A stretch of 64,000 bases of DNA from Paenibacillus sp. 32O-W (GCF_007679495.1 NZ_VEGP01000003.1:1-64000); one strand, 5' to 3'; positions 16,460 to 25,820 are shown, counted from the first letter of the stretch. A program made the numbers and translations. The notes: generated from the letters alone by a model not told the origin.

Positions 16460-17797
16460 ATGGGCGGCGCGGATCAACAAGCCCTGCTGTACAAATTGAA
16501 TGAACGCCCCAAAGGAACGGTGCTTTGGTTGTCCGCCATTCAATGGTTTATTTTCATGCTGGCAAATTTTATTACCGTTCCGCTTGTTCTGGGGCTTACT
16601 CTGGGCTTAAGCGGGGAGGAAATATCGTTCTACACCAGCCGGACGCTGTTTCTGTGCGGGTTGATCGGGGCAATCCAGGTCATGTTCGGACACCGGCTCC
16701 CGATTATAGAGGGGCCTGCCGGAATGTGGTGGGGAGTTTTCCTGGTGCTAATCACTATGAACATGCAGATGGGAGGCACGACGCAAACTTTGCTGGCCGA
16801 GCTGGAGATGGGCCTTATCGTGAGCTCATTAGTGTTTATCCTGTTGGCTGTATTCCGGCTGCTTAACCGGTTAAGGGCGTTGTTTACACCTGTCGTTACC
16901 GGCACTTTCCTTGTATTGCTGAGTATGCAGGTTTCGAAATCATTAGTGGAGGGAGTTCTCGGAATCGGATACGAGGGGAGCGACCAGGTGATTCCGAAGA
17001 TCGTTCTACTCTCTCTTCTGCTGATTTCATTCACGGTCGGAATCATGATGAAGGCTAAAGGGATGCTTCAAAGCATGGCGGTATTGATCGGTTTAGGCAC
17101 CGGCTGGCTGCTATACGCCCTTCTCGGGATGGTGCGATTCCCGGAGGAGCAGGCTCCATGGGCAGCTTTGCCGCAGGTATTCCCCTTCGGGGTCCCGCAA
17201 TGGAATACTGGAATTGTCATAACCTGCGTCATTACGTCGGCGATCTTGCTGTCCAACCTGATCGCGAGTATACAGGTGTTCGCCTCGGCCGCTGATGAGA
17301 AGGTGACCGATTCCATGATCAACAGAGGCTCCTTCATGACAGGAATCGGAACGCTGCTGGCCGGCCTGTTCGGCACGGTTGCGGCGGTGCCATTGACGGC
17401 CGCAGCCAGTATGGTCGTTCTTACCCGTATTGCTTCGAGGCTGCCCTTCCTGCTGGCGTCCATCGGATTTATCGTGCTGGGCCTTCTACCCAGAGTGGGG
17501 CAATGGCTGAGCACCATTCCGCAGCCGGTAGGCTACGCTATTCTGTTTACCGTATTCGGGCAGTTGCTCGGGTTCGGACTTAGAGATTATAAACGGATGG
17601 AATTGAACTTGAAGGACCTGTTCATCATTGGATTTTCTCTGCTGTCAGGCGTAGGCCTTATGTTCGTGCCGGGTTCGGCTTGGGCGAATCTGCCTTCGGT
17701 GTTCGGCTATATTGTTGGAAACGGATTGATTGTTGGAGTCACTCTGTCCATAGTGTTGGAGCACGTTGTGTTTAAACGAAAACAACAGGCGGAGTAA
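16460..17797 (+). CDS. NCS2 family purine/xanthine permease
   Basis: A 445-residue integral membrane protein with about 12-14 hydrophobic segments of the nucleobase-cation symporter-2 family. It resembles the purine permease-like YwdJ group more than UraA. Visible family parts are the early helix TVLWLSAIQWFIFMLANFIT, an IEGPAGMWWG element, and a late amphipathic loop before the final helices. The substrate (xanthine, uric acid or another purine) is not predictable by eye. ATG 16460 has AGGAG 7 nt upstream. No purine riboswitch was seen in front. It ends in the shared terminator at 17867. Confidence 0.85.
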   Translation: MGGADQQALLYKLNERPKGTVLWLSAIQWFIFMLANFITVPLVLGLTLGLSGEEISFYTSRTLFLCGLIGAIQVMFGHRLPIIEGPAGMWWGVFLVLITMNMQMGGTTQTLLAELEMGLIVSSLVFILLAVFRLLNRLRALFTPVVTGTFLVLLSMQVSKSLVEGVLGIGYEGSDQVIPKIVLLSLLLISFTVGIMMKAKGMLQSMAVLIGLGTGWLLYALLGMVRFPEEQAPWAALPQVFPFGVPQWNTGIVITCVITSAILLSNLIASIQVFASAADEKVTDSMINRGSFMTGIGTLLAGLFGTVAAVPLTAAASMVVLTRIASRLPFLLASIGFIVLGLLPRVGQWLSTIPQPVGYAILFTVFGQLLGFGLRDYKRMELNLKDLFIIGFSLLSGVGLMFVPGSAWANLPSVFGYIVGNGLIVGVTLSIVLEHVVFKRKQQAE

Positions 17798-17866
17798 TTA
17801 TTACTCGCTTATCGTATTTCAGTGTAGTGCTGAAGCGATTTAAAGACAGATTTTATTCCTTAATGA

Positions 17867-17900
17867 AGAAGGACCGGGATCATCACATCCCGGTCCTTCT
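17867..17900. terminator. Bidirectional terminator between convergent genes
   Basis: AGAAGGACCGGGAT (17867-17880), loop CATCAC, ATCCCGGTCCTTCT (17887-17900): a perfect 14-bp stem between the permease and the convergent mgtC. Confidence 0.8.
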
Positions 17901-17990
17901 TGTGAGAGAGGCCGCGCGAAAAAGGTTAGCCGACACACTGTCAGGTTGCAGAAGAATATTTCGAAGGCTATGCCACACTTAGTAAGGCAT

Positions 17991-18659
17991 TCAATGCATG
18001 CTAACGGTTCTAACTTCATTCACTTCCTGAATCAAGGTCATTAATTGCTGCAGAGTAAGGTGGCTCGGAAGACGGACCACCATTTCCAGCTCGATGACCG
18101 GGTCCTCTTTCTTGGACCATTTCTCGGCCTGGAAGTTAAGAATGGCGATGCTCTTGTCGGCCAGAATCCGCTGCAGGGATTCAACAGCTCCCGGTTGGTC
18201 TTCCATACGGACCACCAATTGCTCAGTCTTGGGTCCTTCCAGCCAATTAAAGCGGCCGTGCAGCAGAACCTGCGCAATGAGAATCAACACGGTTACGCTG
18301 ATTCCGATCCAATACAGCCCCGCCCCTATGGCCATGCCAATTCCGGAGGTAGCCCAGATGCCGGCCGCGGTGGTCAAGCTCTTAACGGTTTGGCGCTGAA
18401 GGAAGATCATTCCGGCCCCCTAAAAACTGACGCCGCTAACGACTTGGGCGGCAATACGGGAAGGATCCAGACTTAAATTATCCCAGCCGATCTGATCCTG
18501 AAACCCGTATTTGGAGACGAGAATCATCAATGCAGCGCCTACAGATACCATAAAATGAGTTCGTATCCCCGCATCCTTCATCCGGTTTTTCCTCTCATAT
18601 CCAATGAGAGCCCCGCATATTCCGGCAACCGTAAGGCGGAGGAGGGATGCTGCCAGCAT
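17991..18659 (-). pseudogene. mgtC: MgtC/SapB family protein, interrupted by in-frame TAG
   Basis: On the minus strand two open frames (18659-18423 and 18419-17991) are in the same phase, separated only by TAG at 18422-18420. Joined, they give a normal MgtC of about 222 residues: an N-terminal membrane domain (GYERKNRMKDAGIRTHF, then SRIAAQVVSGVSF), stop, GAGMIFLQRQTVKSLTTAAG, and a C-terminal ACT-like domain. Family members read SGVGFLGAGMIF here, so the stop replaces Leu (TTG to TAG) and the preceding Gly is Ser. MgtC proteins act in Mg-limited growth or membrane potential. It may be a recent pseudogene, a suppressed amber or a sequencing error. Confidence 0.85.
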
Positions 18660-19009
18660 GTTCATCACTTCCTTTTGCACAAGATATAGAATTCAAATAT
18701 ACGTCCGACGGGTCAGAAAAAGAACAGACAGGGCGATGACGAAGGAATGGTTAGTATTATACTATAAAATGTAAAAAGGAATAAAGGAAAGAAAAAGGGT
18801 TGGCTTCTTCAGCTTGGTGTGAGAGCTATACCACAGATAAGCTATAATAAGAAATAACGGCAACCTCTATTATGGCTCAAAGCCTATTTTTGCAACCGTG
18901 TTTACAAGAGATCGATATTCATACACAATATAGCAAATAAAGGGAAATTCTTCTATTCGATTGTTTTCCGGAACTCGTTCCAAAACTATTTAATGAAGGA
19001 GGCCGCAAG
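18660..19009. other. Intergenic region between divergent mgtC and mug
   Basis: AT-rich region with a 13-bp palindrome TAGTATTATACTA near 18751 and a TATAAT at 18843-18848 without a good -35. No gene or repeat was recognised. Confidence 0.5.
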
Positions 19010-19510
19010 GTGGATACCATTCCGGATCATTTGCAGAATGGCTTGAAGATTCTGTTCGTGGGATATAATCCGAGCCTGAAATCAGGCGAAACCGGACACC
19101 ATTATGCCAATCCGAATAACCGTTTCTGGAGAGTGCTGTTTGCCGCCGGGTTAACTTCCAGATTATATTCCCCGGAAGAGGATGGAAAATTGCTCGAGCT
19201 CGGGTATGGCTTTACCAATATCGTGGAGCGGCCGACCAGGACGGCGGCGGAAATCGGGAAGGAGGAGTATGAGGAAGGACGTCTTAAGCTGCGTGTCAAA
19301 ATTGAAAAATATCGGCCGCAGATCGTTTGTTTTGTCGGCAAAGGGGTCTATCAGCAATACAGCGGGAAAAAGAGCGTCTCCTGGGGAGTCCAGACGGAAG
19401 CGTCTGTCCCCGGAGTCGTTGATTTCGTAGCCCCTTCAACGAGCGGGCTTGTACGAATGAGCCTGGAGGAATTGACCGCAGTATTCCATCAGTTGAAGAA
19501 GCACCTATAG
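19010..19510 (+). CDS. mug: Mismatch-specific G:T/U DNA glycosylase, Mug/TDG family
   Basis: A 166-residue base-excision repair enzyme that removes uracil or thymine from G mismatches. The catalytic-pocket motif VGYNPSLKSGETGHHYANPN and the following NRFWRVL are the Mug signature; the second loop is VAPSTSGLVR. GTG 19010 has GAAGGAGG 7 nt upstream. Length matches the family. The phosphoesterase gene follows 46 bp later on the same strand. Confidence 0.92.
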   Translation: MDTIPDHLQNGLKILFVGYNPSLKSGETGHHYANPNNRFWRVLFAAGLTSRLYSPEEDGKLLELGYGFTNIVERPTRTAAEIGKEEYEEGRLKLRVKIEKYRPQIVCFVGKGVYQQYSGKKSVSWGVQTEASVPGVVDFVAPSTSGLVRMSLEELTAVFHQLKKHL

Positions 19511-19556
19511 CACTGAACAAAAATCCAAAGACGCCAAAAAGAAAGGAAGAAGAGAA

Positions 19557-20063
19557 ATGAAAGTAGGAGTCATTTCCGACACACATATGCCCCGTTTTGC
19601 GAAGCAGCTGCCGAAAGCGGTAAGAGAAGGACTCGAAGGAGTAGACTTAATCCTCCATGCAGGGGATTGGCAATCGATGTGGGTATATGACGAATTAAGC
19701 CTGATCGCGCCTGTGGAAGGAGTTGCCGGCAACACGGACGGCTGGGATATTTATGACCGGTTTGGCCGCCGGAAGGTTATTCAGCTTGGCGGATTCAAGA
19801 TCGGTCTCGTTCACGGGGACGGCGTCGGCAAGACGACGGAAATCCGGGCATTCGAAGCTTTTAAGGAAGATGCCGTCGATGCGGTCATCTTCGGACATTC
19901 GCATGTTCCACTCAATATTAGGCATGAAGGGGTATTGCTGTTTAATCCCGGTTCCCCGACGGACAAGCGCAGGCAGCCGTTATATTCGTTCGGACTAATG
20001 ACGCTCGGGGAAGAAATCAAGGCCGAACACGTCTTTTTTGAAAGCAAGGATTATAAGAACTAA
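19557..20063 (+). CDS. YfcE/MJ0936-type metallophosphoesterase
   Basis: A 168-residue calcineurin-like phosphoesterase. All metal-ligand blocks are present: GVISDTHMPR, LILHAGDW, GVAGNTDGWD, GLVHGD and IFGHSHVP, then LFNPGSPTDKR. Such proteins hydrolyse small phosphodiesters; the natural substrate is unknown. AAGGAAG lies before ATG 19557. It probably forms a two-gene unit with mug. Confidence 0.9.
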   Translation: MKVGVISDTHMPRFAKQLPKAVREGLEGVDLILHAGDWQSMWVYDELSLIAPVEGVAGNTDGWDIYDRFGRRKVIQLGGFKIGLVHGDGVGKTTEIRAFEAFKEDAVDAVIFGHSHVPLNIRHEGVLLFNPGSPTDKRRQPLYSFGLMTLGEEIKAEHVFFESKDYKN

Positions 20064-20192
20064 GGCGGCCAATCCGGATGGGGCTATTCTATTTGGCGAT
20101 GACAACATAGAACCTATTGCCATTTCCGATATGAATAAAATCTCGTCCTGCCAAATATTAGTTATAGAGTAGGCCTGTTTTACGGCCGATAT

Positions 20193-20263
20193 TCACCGGG
20201 AAAAGAAAAATTGTAAATAATATTCTTAGTTGATATTTTATATTGAAATATTATTTCCCGGTG
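20193..20263. repeat. 10-bp inverted repeat spanning the hydrolase promoter
   Basis: CACCGGGAAA (20193-20202) and TTTCCCGGTG (20254-20263) are perfect inverted copies about 50 bp apart. The right copy fills the spacer just before the -10 element of the next gene; the -35 lies between the copies. This looks like an operator pair for a looping regulator. The rest of 20064-20377 holds no gene. Confidence 0.7.
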
Positions 20264-20270
20264 TTATAAT
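20243..20270 (+). promoter_or_regulatory. Promoter of the beta-lactamase-like gene
   Basis: TTGAAA (20243-20248), a 16-bp spacer, and TATAAT (20265-20270). The leader would be about 100 nt before the RBS at 20361. Confidence 0.65.
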
Positions 20271-20377
20271 TGTATCAACTGAAAGCGATGACAAAACGGT
20301 ACCGGAAGCTTACGAGAACGGCTTCTTGCTTCAAGTCATTGGTTAAGACCAGTTGTAAGAAAAGGATGTGGCAGAAA

Positions 20378-21478
20378 ATGAATTCGCATCTTCGTTATTC
20401 CGCGCAGCCGAACACAATCTATGGGTTGACGGCCGCTTTTCGCCTGTTGGACGATGAAGTGGACAGAGGGGAGATTCCAGGAGGGGTCGCTCTGGTCACT
20501 CATCAGGGCAAAGTAGCCGGCTCCTATGCCGCCGGATATGCCGTCGATCATGGCGGGGAGAAGGTAAGGGCCGAGGAAACGACGATATACGATTGTGCTT
20601 CCTTGACGAAGGTTACGGTAACCCTTCCTTTAGTGCTGCAGAGCATAGGTTATGGACTGGTTCGGCTGGATGATCCGGTGGCCCGGTTCCTGCCCGAATT
20701 CGGAACGAACGGGAAAGAGCATATTACGATCAGGCATCTGTTGATTCATACCTCGGGACTGCCGGCGCATCAGAAATTTTACCTGCATGGCTGGACACCG
20801 GAGGAGATCATCGGAGCCATTTGCAGACTCCCTCTGGAATACAAGTCCGATTCGAAAATCGTGTACAGCGACCTCGGGTATATGCTTCTGGGGCATATCG
20901 CTGCCCAAGTATTTGGAGATTCCCTGGATCGGGTGGCCAGCGAGCAGATTTTCAATCCGTTGGGCATGAAGGACACCGCATACTGCCCTCCGGAAGATTG
21001 GAAGCCGCGGATAGCGGCTACCGAATACACTGAGCTGCTGGAACGATGCAAAAGAGGCGAGGTTCACGATGAGAACGCCTATGCGATGGGAGGAATTAGC
21101 GGTCACGCCGGTTTATTCTCCACCGCAGGCGATCTGGCAAAGTACGCCATGATGTGGCTGAACGGAGGACGAACGGAAGACGGCCGCGCGGTGATTCCCG
21201 AGGCTTGCGTCCAAGTATCTATAGGGACCCATACCCGTGCATTATCCGGCCGCAGAGGGCTGGGCTGGGTGTTGAAGGGTGACAAAATGGATGTATCCGG
21301 TGATCTATTCTCGGATTCCGCCTATGGCCATACCGGATTTACGGGAGTCAGCCTGACGATAGACCCGGAGCGTGACATCAGCGCCATTCTGCTGACCAAC
21401 CGGGTGCATTACGGAAGAGACAAATCGGTGGCCCGGTTAAGAGCATGCTTTCATAATGCGGTTGCAGCATCCTTTTGA
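20378..21478 (+). CDS. Serine hydrolase of the beta-lactamase (class C/EstB-like) family
   Basis: A 366-residue penicillin-binding-protein-like hydrolase without signal peptide, so probably cytosolic. The nucleophile motif SLTK is in YDCASLTKVTVTLP, the tyrosine motif is YSDLGY, and the third box is GHTGFTG. Members include esterases and D-aminopeptidases as well as class C beta-lactamases; antibiotic resistance should not be assumed. ATG 20378 has AAAGGATG upstream. The frame opens earlier at TTG 20270, but that overlaps the -10 element. An inverted repeat around the promoter suggests regulation. Confidence 0.88.
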   Translation: MNSHLRYSAQPNTIYGLTAAFRLLDDEVDRGEIPGGVALVTHQGKVAGSYAAGYAVDHGGEKVRAEETTIYDCASLTKVTVTLPLVLQSIGYGLVRLDDPVARFLPEFGTNGKEHITIRHLLIHTSGLPAHQKFYLHGWTPEEIIGAICRLPLEYKSDSKIVYSDLGYMLLGHIAAQVFGDSLDRVASEQIFNPLGMKDTAYCPPEDWKPRIAATEYTELLERCKRGEVHDENAYAMGGISGHAGLFSTAGDLAKYAMMWLNGGRTEDGRAVIPEACVQVSIGTHTRALSGRRGLGWVLKGDKMDVSGDLFSDSAYGHTGFTGVSLTIDPERDISAILLTNRVHYGRDKSVARLRACFHNAVAASF

Positions 21479-21551
21479 CCCAACATTCGCGGAACATTCT
21501 TACCCCACAGTCTTTCAGAAGAGGTTCGGAAATAATAGGAGGCCATAACCT

Positions 21552-22499
21552 ATGATCGCTTACCGAAGCTATAAGCCTGGAGACGAATCGTCCATTGTTG
21601 AACTCTGGAACCGGTGTTTGACTTGCGACCCGGTGACCGACGAGAGATTTCGCAATCTCGTGCTGCTTGACGCCAATTTTGACCCCGAAGGCCTGCGAGT
21701 GGCACAATCCGGCGACCGCCTGCTCGGCTGCGTCTATGCCGTTCGCCGTCTTCTCCCAATGCATGGAACGGATTTGGAGCCTTCCTCCGGATGGATCCCG
21801 TTCTTCTTCGTGGCTCCCGAGGCCAGGCGGCAAGGGGTCGGGACCCGGCTGTTGAATGAAGGCTTGCTATGGCTGCAATCTTTGCAGCGGACGCAGGTCT
21901 ATTTTGCGTCGTATGCGCCCAATTATATCGTTCCGGGCTTGGATGAAGCCCATTATCCGGAAGGCTATGCATTCTTGCTGCACAACGGGTTTACCCGGCT
22001 CTATTCGCCGGTGGCGATGGATTATTCGCTGGTCGGGCTGAGCGTGCCGGAGGACGTTTCGGTTCTGAAGCAGAAGCGGATGGAGGAAGGGTATGTGTTC
22101 CGCCAGGCGCAGGACAGGGACTTATATGAACTTATTCAGTTCGCCACGGGTGTTTTCAATCCGGATTGGGGAAGAGCGATTCGGGAGGGGGTGCTTCGCG
22201 GCCTTCCGTTGTCCAATATCCATATTGTGCGAGACCGCGGCAAGCTGGTCGGTTTCAGCATGCATGGCGGGTATGAGGGCGTCGCCGAGCGCTTCGGTCC
22301 TTTCGGGGTAGACCCTGGCCAGCAGGGCAAGGGTTTGGGCAAAATTCTGCTGTACGATTGTCTGGTATCCATGAGGGCTCAGGGACTGCATGGGGCGTGG
22401 TTTCTCTGGACGGGAGAACAAACCGCCGCAGGCCATTTGTATAAAAAAACGGGCTTTACGGTCACCCGAACCTTCCATGTCATGTCCAAACCTCTATAG
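21552..22499 (+). CDS. Tandem GNAT acetyltransferase
   Basis: A 315-residue protein with two GNAT domains. The first (about 1-150) has the acetyl-CoA loop FVAPEARRQGVGTRLL; the second (about 175-315) has GVDPGQQGKGLGKILLYDCL. Both P-loops look intact. The N-terminal start MIAYRSYKPGDESSIVELWN is typical of this class. Substrate unknown. It sits between the hydrolase and a PIG-L deacetylase on the same strand and may be part of a small sugar- or cell-wall-modifying unit, but that is only context. Confidence 0.85.
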   Translation: MIAYRSYKPGDESSIVELWNRCLTCDPVTDERFRNLVLLDANFDPEGLRVAQSGDRLLGCVYAVRRLLPMHGTDLEPSSGWIPFFFVAPEARRQGVGTRLLNEGLLWLQSLQRTQVYFASYAPNYIVPGLDEAHYPEGYAFLLHNGFTRLYSPVAMDYSLVGLSVPEDVSVLKQKRMEEGYVFRQAQDRDLYELIQFATGVFNPDWGRAIREGVLRGLPLSNIHIVRDRGKLVGFSMHGGYEGVAERFGPFGVDPGQQGKGLGKILLYDCLVSMRAQGLHGAWFLWTGEQTAAGHLYKKTGFTVTRTFHVMSKPL

Positions 22500-22540
22500 G
22501 ACATTATCCAAATAATATATCGTAAAGGAGAATGAGAACG

Positions 22541-23251
22541 ATGAGCGGTGAGAAGAAATCCCATATTTTGGCGATTAGCGCACATGCGGGGGATATGGAT
22601 CTGACGGCGGGCGCGGTGTTGACCAAATATACCCAGGAAGGCCATAAAGTGACGATGCTGCACCTGACACCAGGGGAGAAGGGGCATCCCCGGCTTACCC
22701 CCGATGAATACCGCAAGCAAAAAATCGAAGAGGCTTATCAATTCGCGGACATTATTGGTGCTGAGGTGCGTTTTTTTGACTATAAGGATGCCGAGCTGCC
22801 GGTGGACGAAAAAATTAAATACGAGGTAGCGGACGTTATACGGGAGGTGAAGCCGGACATCATTATTACCCATTGGAAAGACAGCATACATAAAGATCAT
22901 TCCAACACTTATTCCATCGTACAGGATGCGCATTTTTACGCCGCGTTAAAAACGATTGAAAGAGAGCTTCCGGCCCACTATACCCGACGCATGTATTTCG
23001 CCGAGAATTGGGAGGATATGGAGGGGTTCGAGCCGGAGGTCTTCGTCGATATTCCCGAGGATGCTTTCGAGACGTGGGTCAAGGGCATGAATGCCTACGC
23101 TTTTGCACGGGGTGAAACCTACGGATTCCCATACATTGAATATTATAAGGCGTTAACGATCGTGCGGGGAGCCCCGGTCAATTTCAAACGGGCCCAGGCG
23201 TTCGCCGTGCCCAAAGGAGCTTTGAACAGACGTTCCCAATGGCTGGATTGA
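22541..23251 (+). CDS. PIG-L family deacetylase
   Basis: A 236-residue zinc-dependent de-N-acetylase of the PIG-L/LmbE family. The metal motif is AISAHAGDMDLTAGA, with Gly where many members have AHPDD; later TPGEKGHP and THWKDSIHKDH carry further ligands. Family members deacetylate N-acetylglucosaminyl compounds, including the bacillithiol step (BshB); the divergent first motif and position make BshB uncertain. ATG 22541 has AAAGGAG 10 nt upstream; ATG 22532 is too close to it. Confidence 0.85.
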   Translation: MSGEKKSHILAISAHAGDMDLTAGAVLTKYTQEGHKVTMLHLTPGEKGHPRLTPDEYRKQKIEEAYQFADIIGAEVRFFDYKDAELPVDEKIKYEVADVIREVKPDIIITHWKDSIHKDHSNTYSIVQDAHFYAALKTIERELPAHYTRRMYFAENWEDMEGFEPEVFVDIPEDAFETWVKGMNAYAFARGETYGFPYIEYYKALTIVRGAPVNFKRAQAFAVPKGALNRRSQWLD

Positions 23252-23336
23252 TCAGCTTATAATTTTATGGAGTACTAAAGATAGAAGCGTTTTCCAGACA
23301 TAAAAGGTTGCTCCCGGGAACTGGCAATGAAAAGTC

Positions 23337-23378
23337 AAAAAACGGCCCATTTTCCGTTCTTCATAGGGGCCGTTTTTT
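23337..23378. terminator. Terminator after PIG-L gene
   Basis: AAAAAACGGCCC (23337-23348) pairs with GGGGCCGTTTTTT (23366-23378); it works in either direction. A TATAAT for the next gene follows at 23382-23387. Confidence 0.8.
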
Positions 23379-23430
23379 CTGTATAATATTAAAGGCGGAT
23401 TGTTTAACTGGAAAGGAAGAGAGTTGGAGA

Positions 23431-24300
23431 ATGAAGATTCTAGGAGCAATAGAAGCGGGGGGGACGAAGTTTGTCTGCGGGATCGGTACCGAGTCCGGGG
23501 AAATTTTGGACAAGGTCAGTTTTCCGACGACTACTCCGAATGAAACCTTGGCTCAGGTGGAGGAGTATTTCCGTAACAAGACTATAGCCGCACTTGGAAT
23601 CGGTTCCTTCGGTCCCATTGACCCGCGTCCGGGAAGCCCGACTTACGGTTATGTCACAAGCACCCCGAAGCCGCATTGGGGCGGTTTTAATCTTCTGGGA
23701 GAGCTCCGCAAGCATTTCGATGTTCCGATAGGCTTCGATACGGACGTGAATGGAGCCGTACTAGGCGAGGCCAAATTCGGGGCGGCCCGGGGGCTGGATA
23801 ATTGCCTGTACATAACGGTTGGAACGGGAATCGGGGCAGGGGCTTTGGTCAACGGTCAGCTCATCCATGGCCTGTCGCATCCGGAAATGGGGCATATTAT
23901 CGTACGCAGACACCCGCAGGACCAGTATGAAGGACATTGTCCCTATCATAAGGACTGCCTGGAAGGATTAGCCGCGGGACCGGCGATAGAGGCGCGCTGG
24001 GGTGTGAAGGGATCGGAGCTGGGAACCGATCACCTGGCTTGGGCTATCGAGGCCGATTATCTGGCCCAGGCCCTCGTTAATTACATTCTCATACTGGCCC
24101 CGCAGAAGATCATTATGGGAGGCGGCGTCATGAAGCAGCAGCAGTTATTTCCTCTTGTCCGCAGCCGGCTTCTTGAATGGCTTAACGGCTATGTCCAGCA
24201 TGAGGCCGTTCTGAACGCTGCGGAGGATTACATTGTGCCGCCTGGTCTGGGAGATAACGCGGGCCTCTGTGGAGCATTGGCTCTCGCTGCGCAAGCATGA
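23431..24300 (+). CDS. ROK family fructokinase
   Basis: A 289-residue ATP-dependent sugar kinase. The ROK start ILGAIEAGGTKFVCGIG and the zinc-binding block GHCPYHKDCLEGLAAGPAIE are diagnostic of the fructokinase branch (YdhR/GmuE/ScrK type). It phosphorylates fructose to fructose 6-phosphate, possibly also mannose. ATG 23431 was chosen with GAAAGGAAG upstream; the longer frame from 23308 runs through the terminator and promoter. It converges with tgl. Confidence 0.93.
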   Translation: MKILGAIEAGGTKFVCGIGTESGEILDKVSFPTTTPNETLAQVEEYFRNKTIAALGIGSFGPIDPRPGSPTYGYVTSTPKPHWGGFNLLGELRKHFDVPIGFDTDVNGAVLGEAKFGAARGLDNCLYITVGTGIGAGALVNGQLIHGLSHPEMGHIIVRRHPQDQYEGHCPYHKDCLEGLAAGPAIEARWGVKGSELGTDHLAWAIEADYLAQALVNYILILAPQKIIMGGGVMKQQQLFPLVRSRLLEWLNGYVQHEAVLNAAEDYIVPPGLGDNAGLCGALALAAQA

Positions 24301-24333
24301 CCTGGAGACAGGAGCGCAATCGGCAATGACTAA

Positions 24334-25125
24334 TCAAATGGGATATGTATTTCTGCCGATTCGGGCGACCGCGGGACGATAACCTGCCGAGACCCGGTAC
24401 AAGTATAAGTATCCGGGGTTGGTAGCCTGGTTCAATAAATGAGCGCTGCGGGTGGCCCCGCGCCGGCGATGCCGGTTCAGTGACATAATGATACCGGCCG
24501 CATCTCTTATCCCGATCCCATGGCCGAAATACAGCCCGTTGCCGAGATTGACGGCATTCTCCCCCTGCCACTCCGGCTTCAAGGGGTCAACATCGGGATT
24601 GTCGAAATAAAGCACGTCTGCCGGGAGGAATTCGCTTGTACGCACGGTGCGGACGGCCAAATCTCTGTCGTATTCCCAGCTAAACAGGTAGAGGTTGGCA
24701 AACAGCCGATCGAACAACTCGTCCGGAATGACGTTCAGTACCGCTTTGTAGTATAGAATGATGATGGCTGTTGCACATTCGAATGAGTACAGATGACCAT
24801 TCCAATAAATATCCCGAATGGCTGCGGAGGGGCGGACATTGCCGCGCAGCCGGAATCCTCCTTGCGGGGTCAGTATCCAATAAGCCGGATTGCAGCGGGA
24901 ATTGTCGAAGTCGGCAAAGCTGACATTGCTTTGTTCCATGCCGATGGATTCGTCCATAATGGAAATCCTCAGCCGGATTTCAAACTCCAGTTCTTCCGGT
25001 CTGGTATACGAATAGACCGTTTGGTGAGCAGCCATTTGGGACAAAATATGGTGTGCGGGAGCCGTCTGGCTCCAGTGCGCCGGCAGACGGTTTGGATCAA
25101 CATGTACTCCAGCAATTGAAATCAT
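24334..25125 (-). CDS. tgl: Protein-glutamine gamma-glutamyltransferase (spore coat transglutaminase)
   Basis: A 263-residue transglutaminase that cross-links coat proteins through epsilon-(gamma-glutamyl)lysine bonds. The catalytic Cys is C117 in SFECATAIIILYYKA, aligning with Cys116 of the B. subtilis enzyme; FDNPDVDP and YFGHGIGI are further conserved blocks. GGAGGAAG lies just before the ATG at 25125. It is slightly longer than the B. subtilis protein (245). Expression in the mother cell is expected from the family; no clear SigK promoter was identified by eye. Confidence 0.94.
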   Translation of the reverse strand: MISIAGVHVDPNRLPAHWSQTAPAHHILSQMAAHQTVYSYTRPEELEFEIRLRISIMDESIGMEQSNVSFADFDNSRCNPAYWILTPQGGFRLRGNVRPSAAIRDIYWNGHLYSFECATAIIILYYKAVLNVIPDELFDRLFANLYLFSWEYDRDLAVRTVRTSEFLPADVLYFDNPDVDPLKPEWQGENAVNLGNGLYFGHGIGIRDAAGIIMSLNRHRRRGATRSAHLLNQATNPGYLYLYRVSAGYRPAVARIGRNTYPI

Positions 25126-25303
25126 GGGCTTCCTCCGGATATAATGATAGTGTTTAACAAATCATATGTGGAGGACCGTTATTTATTCATTCCTTCCATA
25201 TGTTTTACGCGATTGCTCAATCGCGCTTTATGGCTGGCTCAAACGGAGCACTGTACAGAGCCTGGATAAAGGTGGTATGATTACAGTAAGGAGGGACGAG
25301 GAC

Positions 25304-25678
25304 ATGTACAAATGGGCCATGGCTGCATTATGCGCCTGTGCGGTCGTACTGGGTTTATCCGGTCTTGTGTATGCGGTAAACCAGAATGCAACGGAGATCG
25401 CTAAAGAAAAAGCGGAAGCAGAAGCTCCGGAAAATAACGCACCGGTAGATGCGGAGGCTGCTGAAGCAGTTTATAAGAAAACGTGCTTGAGCTGTCATGG
25501 GGGCAACTTGGAAGGCGGAGCCGGACCTAGTCTGGAAACCGTTGGAGCCAAGTTGGATCGCAACAAAATTCGCCTGAAAATTATGAATGGCGTAAGCCCG
25601 ATGATGCCTGCTTTCAAAGGTCAGCTGGAAGACGCGGAGATTGCGAACTTGGCTGGCTGGTTGGCAGAGCACAAATAG
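25304..25678 (+). CDS. Membrane-anchored c-type cytochrome (c550/c551 type)
   Basis: A 124-residue small cytochrome c. An N-terminal transmembrane anchor (about 4-24) is followed by a charged Ala/Glu linker and the heme site CLSCH (C61, C64, H65); the axial Met is in MMPAFKGQL (M100 or M101). It is similar to CccA of Bacillus and would carry electrons on the outer face of the membrane. ATG 25304 has AAGGAGG 9 nt upstream; the longer frame from 25166 has no RBS. A terminator follows. Confidence 0.92.
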   Translation: MYKWAMAALCACAVVLGLSGLVYAVNQNATEIAKEKAEAEAPENNAPVDAEAAEAVYKKTCLSCHGGNLEGGAGPSLETVGAKLDRNKIRLKIMNGVSPMMPAFKGQLEDAEIANLAGWLAEHK

Positions 25679-25724
25679 ATGCGTGACATGCAGTGGGCAT
25701 TATAGTAAACATAGTTATTAAAAA

Positions 25725-25758
25725 GCAACGCGGGTTTATGGACCTGCGTTGTTTTTTT
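25725..25758 (+). terminator. Terminator after cytochrome gene
   Basis: CAACGCGGGT pairs with ACCTGCGTTG, followed by TTTTTTT. Confidence 0.85.
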
Positions 25759-25820
25759 GTTATAAGCGGGAAAGCTAACGCTAAAGAATACACTCAAATA
25801 TGCAATAGGAGGAATGATTT

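Noticed and set aside
20378-21478. Antibiotic-resistance beta-lactamase
   Set aside because: Family motifs are shared with esterases and peptidases, and no signal peptide is present, so resistance is not supported.
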